From Massilia atriviolacea (lineage in GTDB: Bacteria > Pseudomonadota > Gammaproteobacteria > Burkholderiales > Burkholderiaceae_D): DNA of 64,000 nt. This document shows, one piece after another, positions 56,019-64,000 of this stretch. How positions within the stretch are numbered: the first letter of the stretch is position 1; each line of letters begins with the position of its first letter. The DNA is taken from contig NZ_RXLQ01000003.1 of the NCBI RefSeq assembly GCF_003953935.1, forward strand, positions 310,001 through 374,000, written 5' to 3'. The notes beneath the pieces were generated by a model. It made no database searches and had not been told where the DNA came from. It saw only the letters and a program-made list of their open reading frames with translations. Both the position numbers and the translations under genes were made by a program.

Positions 56019-57857
56019 ATGCCTACACCGTTCCGCCGCGCGCTCGCGCCCCGCTTGACCGCCGCGCTGGTGGCCCTGTCGCTCGGCGCCGCCGCCGTGC
56101 CGGTGCTGGCGGCCGCCACGGGCGCTGTCGCGGTGGCCGGCGTCGACCAGCGCGACAGCGCCTTCGACAAATGGGCCGACGGCTTTGCCGCCGACTGGGT
56201 GCGCCTGTCGCCCCAGCGCGCCACCGGCGACCAGTACTTTGCCGGCGCCGAACAGCAGGCGCTGGACCGCCAGCTGGCGCCGATCACGCCGGCGCAGCGC
56301 GCCAAGTACGCGGCACTGGCCAAGGCTGGCGTGGCGCGGCTCGACCGCTTCCTGGCCGGTTCGCTCGACGCCACCGACCGCGTCTCGGCCGAGACCATGC
56401 GCTGGTCGCTGCTCAACCACCTGGCCGGCGCACCGTTCGAGGACCACGCCTTCGTGTTCTCGCAATTCGGCGGGACCCATATTGCGCTGGTCAACTTCAT
56501 GACCAGCACCCACCCGATGCGGCGCGCGGCCGATGTCGACAGCTACCTGGCGCGCCTGGCGCAGATCGGCGAGCGCATGGACCAGGCCAGCGCGCGCGCC
56601 CGCGCCGCCGCTGCGCGCGGCATGCTGCCGCCGCGCTTCATCCTCGAGCGCGCGCAGGGCCAGGTCGACGCCTTCCTCAAGCCGGCGGCCGAGAAAAACG
56701 TGCTGGTGCTGTCGCTGGCCGAACGCACTGCCGCGCTGTCCGACCTGACGCCCGCCGCGCGCGCCGCCGCCATCGAGAAGGCCACGGCCATCGTCGGCAA
56801 GACCATCCTGCCGGCCTATGCCCGGACCCAGGCGCTGCTGGCCGGACTGCACCCGAAGACCGGCGACGAGGCCGGCATCGCGCGCCTGCCCGACGGCGCC
56901 GCCGCCTACAGCCACGCGCTGGCCAGCTACACCGGCACCAGCCTGACGGCGGCGCAGATCCACGCCATCGGGCTGCGCGAAGTGGCGCGCATCGAAGGCG
57001 AGATGGACCGCCACCTGCGCCAGCTCGGCTTCACCGAAGGCAGCATCGACGCGCGCATGAAGGCGCTCGACAAGACCTTCCAGCCGGCCGCCGATCCCGA
57101 TCCGCGCGCGGCGATTCTGGCCAGCTATGTCGCCATGGTCAAGGATGCGGAAAAGCGCAGCGCCAGCCTGTTCAACCTGATGCCGCGCGCGCCGGTGGAA
57201 GTGCGGCGCGAACCGCCGCTGACCGAAGGCAGCGCCTCGGCGCACTACAGCCTGCCGGCGCCGGACGGCAGCCTGCCCGGGATTTTCTGGGTACCGCTGC
57301 GCGGGCCGGCGTTCGACATGATCCGCATGCGCAGCCTGGCGTATCACGAAGCGGTGCCGGGTCACCACTTCCAGCTCGCGATCCAGCAGGAGCTGGCCGG
57401 CCTGCCCAAGTTCCGCACGCAGCGCATTTTTGGCGGCGGCAGTGCGCACTCCGAGGGCTGGGCGCTGTACACCGAGCGGCTGGCGGTGGAAAAGGGCTGG
57501 TACGAAGGCGACGTGCCGGGGCTGCTGGGTGCGCTCGGCTCCGAATTGTTCCGCGCGCGCCGGCTGGTGGTCGATACCGGCCTGCACAGCAAAGGCTGGA
57601 CGCGCCAGCAAGCGATCGACTACGGCATCGGTGCGGCCGAGGTCGAGCGTTACGTGGTGTGGCCTGGGCAAGCGTGTGCCTACATGCTCGGCATGCTGCG
57701 GATTCTGGAGTTGCGCGAAAAAGCGCGGCTGGCGCTGGGCGAGCGCTTCACCTTGCCGGCCTTCCACGACGTGATCCTGAAAAACGGCTCGGTGCCGATG
57801 GATGTGCTTGCGAAAATCATCGACCAATGGATCGCCGACCAGGCCAAGCCCGCTTGA
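56019..57857 (+). CDS. DUF885 family metallopeptidase-like protein
   Basis: 612 residues with a signal peptide (to about residue 32) and the DUF885 signature YHEAVPGHHFQ (HExxxxHH, the predicted zinc site), followed by FGGGSAHSEGWALYTERLAVEKGWYEGD, the paired glutamate region. Proteins of this family are predicted zinc carboxypeptidases acting on periplasmic peptides. No operon partner; a repeat cluster follows. Confidence 0.93.
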   Translation: MPTPFRRALAPRLTAALVALSLGAAAVPVLAAATGAVAVAGVDQRDSAFDKWADGFAADWVRLSPQRATGDQYFAGAEQQALDRQLAPITPAQRAKYAALAKAGVARLDRFLAGSLDATDRVSAETMRWSLLNHLAGAPFEDHAFVFSQFGGTHIALVNFMTSTHPMRRAADVDSYLARLAQIGERMDQASARARAAAARGMLPPRFILERAQGQVDAFLKPAAEKNVLVLSLAERTAALSDLTPAARAAAIEKATAIVGKTILPAYARTQALLAGLHPKTGDEAGIARLPDGAAAYSHALASYTGTSLTAAQIHAIGLREVARIEGEMDRHLRQLGFTEGSIDARMKALDKTFQPAADPDPRAAILASYVAMVKDAEKRSASLFNLMPRAPVEVRREPPLTEGSASAHYSLPAPDGSLPGIFWVPLRGPAFDMIRMRSLAYHEAVPGHHFQLAIQQELAGLPKFRTQRIFGGGSAHSEGWALYTERLAVEKGWYEGDVPGLLGALGSELFRARRLVVDTGLHSKGWTRQQAIDYGIGAAEVERYVVWPGQACAYMLGMLRILELREKARLALGERFTLPAFHDVILKNGSVPMDVLAKIIDQWIADQAKPA

Positions 57858-57865
57858 CCTCTCCC

Positions 57866-58148
57866 AACCGGGGTCAGAGCTTTAACTAGAAATTTTGTTA
57901 AATCCTAGGGTGGCCTCGGCAATATTTCTCAACCGGGGTCAGAGCTTTGACTAGCATTTTTGTTAAATTACGCGCGGCAAATACTGCCGCTTCGTGGCGT
58001 TTCCACAGCGTTGATGCGCTTGTCGATGAGCTTATGCAGACGAGTTGACGTGGATTTGGCGGCCAATGTTAAATGTTGCAGGTCAAAGCTCTGACCCCGG
58101 TTCGGCCTAGGTCATGAAATATTGCTAATTAAAGCTCTGACCCTGGTT
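57866..58148. repeat. REP-like cluster of four GTCAGAGC palindromic-unit repeats
   Basis: AACCGGGGTCAGAGCTTT occurs at 57866 and 57931 (plus orientation), and its reverse complement at 58085; a fourth, AAAGCTCTGACCCTGGTT with one change, is at 58131. Two forward and two inverted copies flank about 130 bases of unrelated sequence, forming a large imperfect palindrome. This matches the REP elements of this bacterial group. No RAYT transposase gene is in the window. The stretch fills the gap between the DUF885 gene and the usher gene. Confidence 0.85.
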
Positions 58149-58185
58149 GTAAGAGCATTCTGAAGCGGCTGTATGTCGTTGCGCA

Positions 58186-60816
58186 TTATTTGCTGATGTG
58201 GAAGTCTTTGCCGTTGACGATGGTGCCGGCGGAGTCGATGGTGATCAGGTGCGTGCCGCTGTCTTGCAGGCCGAGCCTGGCGAGCTGCGCCGGGGCAATG
58301 CGCAGAAGATAATCTCCCGGCGCAATACCGCCCAGCACGTAGTAGCCATCCGCACCGGTGCTGGTCCTGCCGGCCACGTTGCCGCCCTCGTCGAGCAGCT
58401 CGATCTCGACCTCGCCCATGCCGCGCTTGCCGCCGGCGCCATCCAGCCAGACGCTGCCGTCGATCTCGCCCGTGATCCCGACCGCCACTTCCAGCCGGCC
58501 GACCTTGCCCGGCCGCGGGACCAGCCGCCGTCCCGCTTCGCGCGCCTGCCATTGCGGATCCTCCAGCGTAGCGGGGTCGATCGCAATGTCGGCGTGCTGG
58601 TGCGCCGGCAAGCGGTTGAGGTAGGCCACGCCGTCGCTCCCGGTGCGCGCCGGATGGGCGCCGCCGTTGACGGCAAATCCCGCTCCCTCGATCGGGGCGT
58701 CGTCGCCATCCATCACGCCGTTGCCGTTCTTGTCGAGGAAGACACGCACCGAGGCCGCGCCGCCGCCGGCCATCGGCACGGCGTCGTGCAGCCAGCGTCC
58801 GCTCCTCGGTTCCTGGCCGAGCGCCATGAAGAGCTGGATGCCGCCGCCGTAGTCGCCGCGGCTGGTGTAGAAGGTGCTCACGCCAAGGCCGATGCCGCCC
58901 ACGCCCTTGTTGAGCGAGGCGCTCCAGCGCAGCTGCGGGTCGGCGAAGCTGCGCGTGACGGCAGCGTTCACGAGGTAGCCGTTGCCGATGAATTTGTCGG
59001 CGGCCAGCGCCAGCGTCGACAGGCCGGCGTCGGGCAGGATGGCGTAGTGCAGCTGGCCGCTGATGCCGATGCCGGCCACGCGCCGCGTCGCCTGCACGCT
59101 GCCGTCGGCCTGGCGCGTCCCGCCGGCGGCGCGCCAGTGCACGCTGCCGCTCATGGCCGTGCCCTTGCGGTAGGCCGACAGGCGCGCGCCGGCCTCGTGA
59201 CGCGTAGCGCCGGACGCCAGCCGTTCGCGCCGCAGTTGCAGCGCCAGCGGCAGCGGGACCGCTACGGCGCCGGGCAGCATGCCGTCCAGGCGCAGTTCGT
59301 CGCGGCTGCGCAGCGGGTCGGGACCGGGCACGAACAGTTCGCTGGCAAAGCGGTCCAGCCGCGCGTGACTGGCGCCGAGCGCGATCGCGCCAAGCCGCGT
59401 CTTGAGGCCGACCCGGGCCAGCCTGCCGCCGTCATCGGCGCGCGCGATCGCGGCGTCGGCCAGCAGCGCGCGCCAGTAGCCGTGCAGGCCGAGGTTGGCG
59501 TAGCGCCGTTCGCCGCCCTCCAGCGCCAGGCGCACCAGGCCGCCGCTGGCGCTCAGCTGGGGCAGCAGGCCGACCTCGGCCTGGGCCAGCGCGCGTCCGC
59601 CGCCCTGGGCGCTGGCGCTCCAGGCCACGGCGCCGGGCGCCAGCACCGCCTGGTCGATCAGGAAGCGCTGGCGTTCGACGCGCAGTTGGCCGAGCGGGCC
59701 GTGGAACACCAGGCGGAATTCGTTGCTGCCGTAGATCAGGGGCTGGTCGTCGAAGCGGTAGCGGCCATCGGGGCGCGCTTGCTGGAAGCCGATCAGGGCG
59801 TCGTTGAAGTACAGCTCGACGTCCCAGCCGGGCGCCAGGTCGCCTTGCAGCGTGTGGCGGTCGGCGCGCGCCGGCTGGCCGAGCGCGCGGTTGGACAGGG
59901 CCACGCCGGCGCCGTCGTTGCTGGCCAGGGCGATGTCGGCGACGCCGCCGGCGAGCACGCTGCCGACCTGGATCGTGCGCGCTCGCAGTGGTCCGAGCAG
60001 GCCGGCGTCGGGGTCGTTGCGGGACAGCGTCAGGCGCGCGCCGGCCCTGGCGCGGCTGGCGGCGCCGAGGTAGAGCGCCGCTTCCATGCCGGCCAGGTCG
60101 GCGGTGAGGTAGGCGGTGTAGCCGAGCGTGCCGCCGCCGCGCCCCAGGTCGGCGCTCACGGTCTGGTCGATGAAGGGCATGCCGGCCAGCGCGTAGGGGG
60201 TGTCGAGGCGGGCGTAGGCCGGGGCAGGGGCGCCGTCGCGGCGCCGCGCCGGGCCGCCGCGCGACTGGCGTTCCAGGCGCGCCTGCAGCGGCAAGGTCTC
60301 GCGCGCGCGCACGCGCAGCACCAGGCTGGCCATGTCGATCTCGAGGTCGAGCGGCAGCCATTGCGCCAGCAGGCCGCTGGCGACATAGAGATCGTCCGGC
60401 TGGCGCAGCACCCGCGCCGCATCGAAGCCGGTACGGCGCTCGCCGCTGACGACCGTACCCTGCGCCAGGTCGAGCCGGAAGCCGCGCTGTTCGTCGAGGA
60501 TGTAGCCGCTGGCGATGCCGGCGGCCGGATCGGTGCGGATGGCGATGGTCAGCAGGCGCGCCAGTTCGCCCAGCGGCAGCTGGATGTCGTCGCCGTGCTG
60601 GTAGGCGCCGACGGCGTCGGCGACGAGGTGCTCTCCGAGCCGCACTTCGAGCACCAGGTCGGGACCGCCGGCGGCGCGCGCGGGCGCCGGCAGCGCCAGC
60701 AGCGCCAGCAGCACCATTAGCACCGGCAGCACCGGCAGCACCAGCAGCACCGGCAGCACCGGCAGCACCGGCAGCACCGGTCGCAGCGGGACGCAATGCA
60801 GGGGCACGCGCACCAT
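58186..60816 (-). CDS. Alternative chaperone-usher pathway outer-membrane usher-like protein
   Basis: 876 residues. A very hydrophobic, repetitive signal (VLPVLPVLPVL) precedes an N-terminal domain (EVRLGEHLVADAVGAYQHGDDIQLPLGELARLL) and a central barrel-like region of Gly-rich strands (QVGSVLAGGVADIALASN, GWDVELYFNDALIGFQQARPDGRYRFDDQPLIYGSNEFRLVFHG). The C-terminal part has carboxypeptidase-regulatory-like repeats (VRVFLDKNGNGVMDGDDAPIEGA; GRTSTGADGYYVLGGIAPGDYLL). This fits TcfC/alternative ushers rather than FimD. It is the last gene of a four-gene operon, 15 bases after the chaperone. Confidence 0.85.
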   Translation of the reverse strand: MVRVPLHCVPLRPVLPVLPVLPVLLVLPVLPVLMVLLALLALPAPARAAGGPDLVLEVRLGEHLVADAVGAYQHGDDIQLPLGELARLLTIAIRTDPAAGIASGYILDEQRGFRLDLAQGTVVSGERRTGFDAARVLRQPDDLYVASGLLAQWLPLDLEIDMASLVLRVRARETLPLQARLERQSRGGPARRRDGAPAPAYARLDTPYALAGMPFIDQTVSADLGRGGGTLGYTAYLTADLAGMEAALYLGAASRARAGARLTLSRNDPDAGLLGPLRARTIQVGSVLAGGVADIALASNDGAGVALSNRALGQPARADRHTLQGDLAPGWDVELYFNDALIGFQQARPDGRYRFDDQPLIYGSNEFRLVFHGPLGQLRVERQRFLIDQAVLAPGAVAWSASAQGGGRALAQAEVGLLPQLSASGGLVRLALEGGERRYANLGLHGYWRALLADAAIARADDGGRLARVGLKTRLGAIALGASHARLDRFASELFVPGPDPLRSRDELRLDGMLPGAVAVPLPLALQLRRERLASGATRHEAGARLSAYRKGTAMSGSVHWRAAGGTRQADGSVQATRRVAGIGISGQLHYAILPDAGLSTLALAADKFIGNGYLVNAAVTRSFADPQLRWSASLNKGVGGIGLGVSTFYTSRGDYGGGIQLFMALGQEPRSGRWLHDAVPMAGGGAASVRVFLDKNGNGVMDGDDAPIEGAGFAVNGGAHPARTGSDGVAYLNRLPAHQHADIAIDPATLEDPQWQAREAGRRLVPRPGKVGRLEVAVGITGEIDGSVWLDGAGGKRGMGEVEIELLDEGGNVAGRTSTGADGYYVLGGIAPGDYLLRIAPAQLARLGLQDSGTHLITIDSAGTIVNGKDFHISK
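60711..60780. repeat. 9-base tandem repeat inside the usher signal peptide
   Basis: Six or seven near-identical copies of GGCAGCACC (plus-strand reading) encode the repeated Val-Leu-Pro units of the signal peptide on the minus strand. Changes in copy number would keep the frame. Confidence 0.85.
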
Positions 60817-60831
60817 CGCGCGGCGCGCCGT

Positions 60832-61668
60832 TCAGGGCAGGGCGAGCGTCGCTTCGGCCAGCACGGCGCCGCCGGCTTCGGGCCGTTCGCGATAGCGCAG
60901 GTGCACGCTGCCGCGCGCCAGGCTCACGCCGGCGGGCATGGCGAGGCTGGCCTTGCGCAGCGGATTGGGCGTGTAGATGGCCACGCCGGCCGCCTTGGCC
61001 AGCACCTGTTCGGCCCCGCCCTGCGCTACGAAGACGGCGCTGATGTCGCCGTACACCGAGCTGTCGCCGCTGCGCGCGATCTGGAAGTCGAGGTGCGTGC
61101 CCTGGCCCGCCTGGCGCAGCGCCAGCGCGCCCAGGGTCACGCTGGCGCCGGCGGTCTGGTGCCGCACGATGACCGGGATCGAGGCGCCGATCAGGGAGTT
61201 GAGCACGACCCCGATCTGCTGCGGCGCGGCGCCCTGCTGTTCGACGCTGGTGGCGCCGCTGTCGGCCAGTTTTTCGAAGTGCAGGTGCGAGCGGTATTCG
61301 CCCGCCGCCAGTTCGGCCGGTTTGCGCAGCATGACGCGCACCACTTGCGCGCTGCCCGGCTGCAGGGTGACCTGGCGCGGCGAGAACGTCAGCATCGCGT
61401 CGGCGAAGCGGTCGTCGGGACCGGCGCTGTCGACGCCGGTGAATTCGCCGCTCTCGCTCATGCGCCGGTTGACCAGGCGGATGCGGTAGGTGGCGGGCGT
61501 GCTGTCGCTGTTGATCAGTTCGACCTGGGCGGCGCGCTGGTTCTTGACGAAGACGATGCGGGTCGGGTTGAGCATCAGGCCGGCCAGCGCCTGCAGCGGC
61601 AGCGCGGCCAGCAGGGCAACGGCGGCGAGCAGGCGCGCGGCGCGCGGGAGAGAGTAGGTGGAATGCAT
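60832..61668 (-). CDS. Periplasmic pilus-assembly chaperone
   Basis: 278 residues: a signal peptide (to about residue 29, LPLQALA) and two Ig-like domains. LMLNPTRIVFVKNQRAAQVELINSDSTPATYRIRLVNRRMSESGEF is the conserved N-terminal domain with the strand that donates to subunits, and SAQVVRVMLRKP is the chaperone G1-like strand. It would hold the DUF4402 subunits until they reach the usher encoded 15 bases downstream. Confidence 0.9.
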   Translation of the reverse strand: MHSTYSLPRAARLLAAVALLAALPLQALAGLMLNPTRIVFVKNQRAAQVELINSDSTPATYRIRLVNRRMSESGEFTGVDSAGPDDRFADAMLTFSPRQVTLQPGSAQVVRVMLRKPAELAAGEYRSHLHFEKLADSGATSVEQQGAAPQQIGVVLNSLIGASIPVIVRHQTAGASVTLGALALRQAGQGTHLDFQIARSGDSSVYGDISAVFVAQGGAEQVLAKAAGVAIYTPNPLRKASLAMPAGVSLARGSVHLRYRERPEAGGAVLAEATLALP

Positions 61669-61693
61669 GGTGGGCCTCGCAGGACGGGATCGG

Positions 61694-62182
61694 CTATTGA
61701 TATTCGATGGTGATGTGGAAGCTGCCGCTGTAGTTGCCGGCGGCCTGGCCGGCGCCGACCTGCAGGGTGGCGCCGATCGACAGCAGCTGGCTGCCGCCGC
61801 TCAGGACGCCGCCGCCCGCAGGGGCGCTGGTAAAACCGGTGAGCGCCATGCTGGCCGCGCCGGCGCTGATGGTGGCGCCGGCCGGCAGGCTGACGATGTA
61901 GACCAGGTTGGCGTTTTCCGGCTTGCTGTCGCTGATGGTGAAGCGGGCCGGGGCCGCCGCCGACGGCAGCAGCAGGACGGCGCCGCCGGCGCTGCGCCTG
62001 CCGTGTGCATCGACGCTGACGCTGCCGGGACCGGCGGCGGCGAAGCGCCCGAACGCCAGGCCGCCGGCCGGCGCGGCACTGAGCTGGGCGCGCGCCGGCA
62101 GGGCCGCCAGCAGGAGCGCCAGCAGCGCCGCCAGGAGGCGCGCCTCAGTTGTATTCGACGGTGGCGACCACATCGCCGGCAT
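61694..62182 (-). CDS. DUF4402 protein (putative pilus or fimbrial subunit), second copy
   Basis: 162 residues from ATG 62182, overlapping the end of the first DUF4402 gene by 38 bases; ATG 62173 is an alternative start. Signal peptide ends near ...LLAALPARA. The mature part has the DUF4402 pattern: LAFGRFAAAGPGSVSVDAHGRRSAGGAVLL, ARFTISD, GGVLSGGSQLLSIGATLQVGAGQAAGNYSGSFHITIEYQ. DUF4402 proteins are beta-sandwich surface proteins associated with chaperone-usher loci. Confidence 0.85.
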   Translation of the reverse strand: MPAMWSPPSNTTEARLLAALLALLLAALPARAQLSAAPAGGLAFGRFAAAGPGSVSVDAHGRRSAGGAVLLLPSAAAPARFTISDSKPENANLVYIVSLPAGATISAGAASMALTGFTSAPAGGGVLSGGSQLLSIGATLQVGAGQAAGNYSGSFHITIEYQ

Positions 62183-62687
62183 ACACGCCAGGAGCCTGGT
62201 TGGCGCCCACGGTCAGGGTGCCGCCCACATACAGCGACTGGGTGCCGCCGGCGGAGAGGACGCCGGCCGTGGCCTCGCCCGAGGTGGCGTTGGCGCCGGT
62301 CAGGTCGCTGAATTTGGCCAGCGCCATGGTTTCGCCGCCGCCGCCGGTGTTGGTCAACACCGCCGTGCCCGAGTGGGTGATGGTGAAGGTGCTGCCCGGC
62401 TCCCCGGTAATGTCGAACCTGGCGGCACTGGCGCTCGAGGCGCCCATCGCCACCACGCCGCTGACGGCGCGCACGCCGCTGGTGCTGACGGTGATGGTCC
62501 CGCCGGCGGCGGCGGCAAAGCTGCCGAAGGCCAGCGGCACGCTCGACACGATGGCGATCGGGGTCACCACGGTGCCGCCGGCCACCGCCGTCGCCTGCGC
62601 GGCGTGGGCCGGCATGCCCAGGCCCAGGCCGATGGCGATGACGGCCAATGCGGCCAGGGTGCGTTGCTGTTGGATCGTTGTCTTCAT
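62145..62687 (-). CDS. DUF4402 protein (putative major pilus or fimbrial subunit), first copy
   Basis: 180 residues: a signal peptide (to about residue 29, GLGMPAHA) and a DUF4402 domain ending GGTQSLYVGGTLTVGANQAPGVYAGDVVATVEYN. The N-terminal LAFGSFAAAAGGTITVSTSGVRAVSGVV is characteristic. It is the first gene of the chaperone-usher operon; by analogy it is probably the main structural subunit. Confidence 0.9.
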   Translation of the reverse strand: MKTTIQQQRTLAALAVIAIGLGLGMPAHAAQATAVAGGTVVTPIAIVSSVPLAFGSFAAAAGGTITVSTSGVRAVSGVVAMGASSASAARFDITGEPGSTFTITHSGTAVLTNTGGGGETMALAKFSDLTGANATSGEATAGVLSAGGTQSLYVGGTLTVGANQAPGVYAGDVVATVEYN

Positions 62688-63055
62688 TCCAGCTCCTTGT
62701 TGGTCGGTGATTTTTCTTTGCAGAAGCTCTTTCTGCCAAGGAATAGTACCTGCGATCCTTCATCGAAAATCCTCGTGCCCAGGACCTTGCGCCAAAGCTT
62801 GATATGCATCTAAGGCAGGCTGCCCGGGCGGGCCGCCGTGTTGCGCAATTGCCGCGCAAGCGTGGCGCGCCGGCGACGGCTGGGAGGCCGTTGCCGGATG
62901 TGTTATCTTTCAGAAGGGAAATACTGGCGCGGCGGCGGCCGGGAGGGCAAAGCGGGGTTTCGTCGGCGCCGGCGCGGTTTCGTCGGAATCGGTTTTATCC
63001 GCCCGCGGCCGCTTGCTATAGTCGTTTCCACTTCTCCCTGACTGGAATGCCGACC
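62688..63055. other. Divergent promoter region of the pilus operon and LytS-type kinase
   Basis: About 370 bases with no gene. An 11-base direct repeat, GGTTTCGTCGG, occurs at 62956 and 62976 (20-base period) upstream of the kinase, with a partial third copy CGGTTTTATC at about 62990. Confidence 0.6.
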
Positions 63056-64000
63056 ATGACGAGTTTTTCTTTTATCTTCCGTATCACCTTTGCCTGGACC
63101 CTGGCCAGCATGGCCGTGGCCGTGTTCATGGCGCAGACCCTCCTCAGCCACCGCGACAGTGGCGGCATGCTGGTCCTGCTGGTGCTGGGGGCGATGGCGT
63201 TTGCCGCGATCAGCGCGTTCTCGCACGTGCGCCGGGTGCGCCTGCTGACCGGCCAGGTCGACCGCGGCACCCTGGCCAGCCGCCAGCGGCGCCAGATCGA
63301 GGTGCCGTTCGAAGCGGGCGAGACCTTCGACATCATCGACGCCGCCATCCGCGACCTGCCCGGCGCGGAACAGGTCGACAGTGCGCGCGACAGCCTGCAG
63401 GTGCGCGCCAAGATCCGCTACCTGCATCCCTACGGCGGCGGTGTAATGTGGCAGATGACCGGCCACACCGGCCCCAGCGCCAACCAGGTGATCGTCACGG
63501 TCACGCCCAACGGCGATGCCGGCAGCGTCACCCTGATCTGCGAACCGGAGCGCGGCGCCTGGACCGACTGGTTCCTGGTCGACGGCGGCGCCAACCTGGA
63601 AAACGCCGACGCCATCGGCCGCGCGGTGGCGCGCCGGGTGGCCGAGCGGCGCCGCAGCGAGCAGGCGGCGGCCGTGCAGTCGGCCACCGAGAAGGAGCTG
63701 ACGGTGGCCAAACTGAGCCTGCTGCACGCGCAGGTCGAGCCGCATTTTCTGTACAACACCCTGGCCAGCGCGCAACTGCTCACGCGCAGCGATCCGGCCC
63801 GCGCCGACGAGATGCTGGGCAACCTGATCGCCTACCTGCGCAACTCGCTGCCGCGCACCGACGACGCGCTTTCGACCCTGGGCAAGGAACTGGAACGGGC
63901 GCGTGCCTATCTCGACATCCTGGTGATCCGCATGGGGCCGCGCCTGCGCCTGCAGGTCGAGGTGGCGCCCGAGCTGCACGGGGCGCCGTTGCCCTCGATG
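63056..64000 (+). CDS. LytS-type sensor histidine kinase (3' end cut by window)
   Basis: ATG 63056; open through 64000 with 315 codons visible. Two N-terminal transmembrane segments (FRITFAWTLASMAVAVFMA and MLVLLVLGAMAFAAISAF), a middle domain of about 110 residues with no recognised family, and then the PF06580 phosphoacceptor region LLHAQVEPHFLYNTLASAQLL (the His of PHFLYN). The ATPase domain lies beyond the edge. Such kinases normally pair with a LytTR response regulator encoded next door. Confidence 0.9.
   Translation, partial: MTSFSFIFRITFAWTLASMAVAVFMAQTLLSHRDSGGMLVLLVLGAMAFAAISAFSHVRRVRLLTGQVDRGTLASRQRRQIEVPFEAGETFDIIDAAIRDLPGAEQVDSARDSLQVRAKIRYLHPYGGGVMWQMTGHTGPSANQVIVTVTPNGDAGSVTLICEPERGAWTDWFLVDGGANLENADAIGRAVARRVAERRRSEQAAAVQSATEKELTVAKLSLLHAQVEPHFLYNTLASAQLLTRSDPARADEMLGNLIAYLRNSLPRTDDALSTLGKELERARAYLDILVIRMGPRLRLQVEVAPELHGAPLPSM

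Overview
The window is GC-rich chromosomal DNA from a betaproteobacterium, most likely Oxalobacteraceae (the Massilia/Duganella/Janthinobacterium group). This is inferred from the gene content: a complete cbb3 oxidase locus with an adjacent FNR/ANR regulator, PEP-CTERM proteins, several secreted chitin- and glucan-degrading enzymes, DUF885 and S9 peptidases, and GTCAGAGC-type repeats. No rRNA, tRNA or CRISPR array was seen.

Layout. 1-8.4 kb: a cut PEP-CTERM-like exported protein, an S9 prolyl-oligopeptidase-type peptidase with a one-base-spaced exported partner, a GH18 chitinase-like lipoprotein behind a GH64 beta-1,3-glucanase lipoprotein (with a LacI/CelR-like operator upstream), and a DUF1963 lipoprotein. 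8.4-14.5 kb: an OmpA-domain membrane protein with an exported partner, YajD-type HNH protein, a small RTX protein, and an ArsR-type regulator with three small membrane proteins. 14.9-19.0 kb: an unusual trio (acyl-CoA-dehydrogenase fold flavoprotein, leaderless PhnD-like binding protein, TusA-like/ferritin-like diiron fusion) plus an exported protein. 19.0-25.2 kb: a five-gene minus-strand run (NagX-like DUF5009 membrane protein, GH18 chitinase, KefF-like flavoprotein, KefC-like antiporter, acetyltransferase). 25.4-36.1 kb: a PEP-CTERM protein with a sigma-54-like promoter, an alpha/beta hydrolase, a 1339-residue hybrid histidine kinase, a universal stress protein, and an ADP-forming acyl-CoA synthetase/GNAT fusion.

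36.1-40.3 kb is a foreign AT-rich island. It holds a DUF262 protein and an RxxxxH HEPN protein in two-gene operon arrangement (probable anti-phage or toxin module), a long inverted repeat and a decayed IS5-family element, apparently inserted into a native gene whose ends remain on each side.

40.4-53.3 kb is a microaerobic-respiration locus: Aer-like chemoreceptor, hemN, a TauE/SafE-type protein, ccoI, ccoS, ccoNOQP, ccoG, ccoH, a small membrane protein and fnr. Four FNR boxes (32.5, 40.4, 42.1 and 47.0 kb) share the same geometry with a -10 hexamer, so the window contains a regulator and its apparent class-II regulon.

53.5-64 kb: rhlE, a 41-residue lipoprotein, a beta-barrel outer membrane protein, a DUF885 hydrolase, a REP-like repeat cluster, an alternative chaperone-usher locus with two DUF4402 proteins, and the 5' part of a LytS-type histidine kinase cut by the window end.
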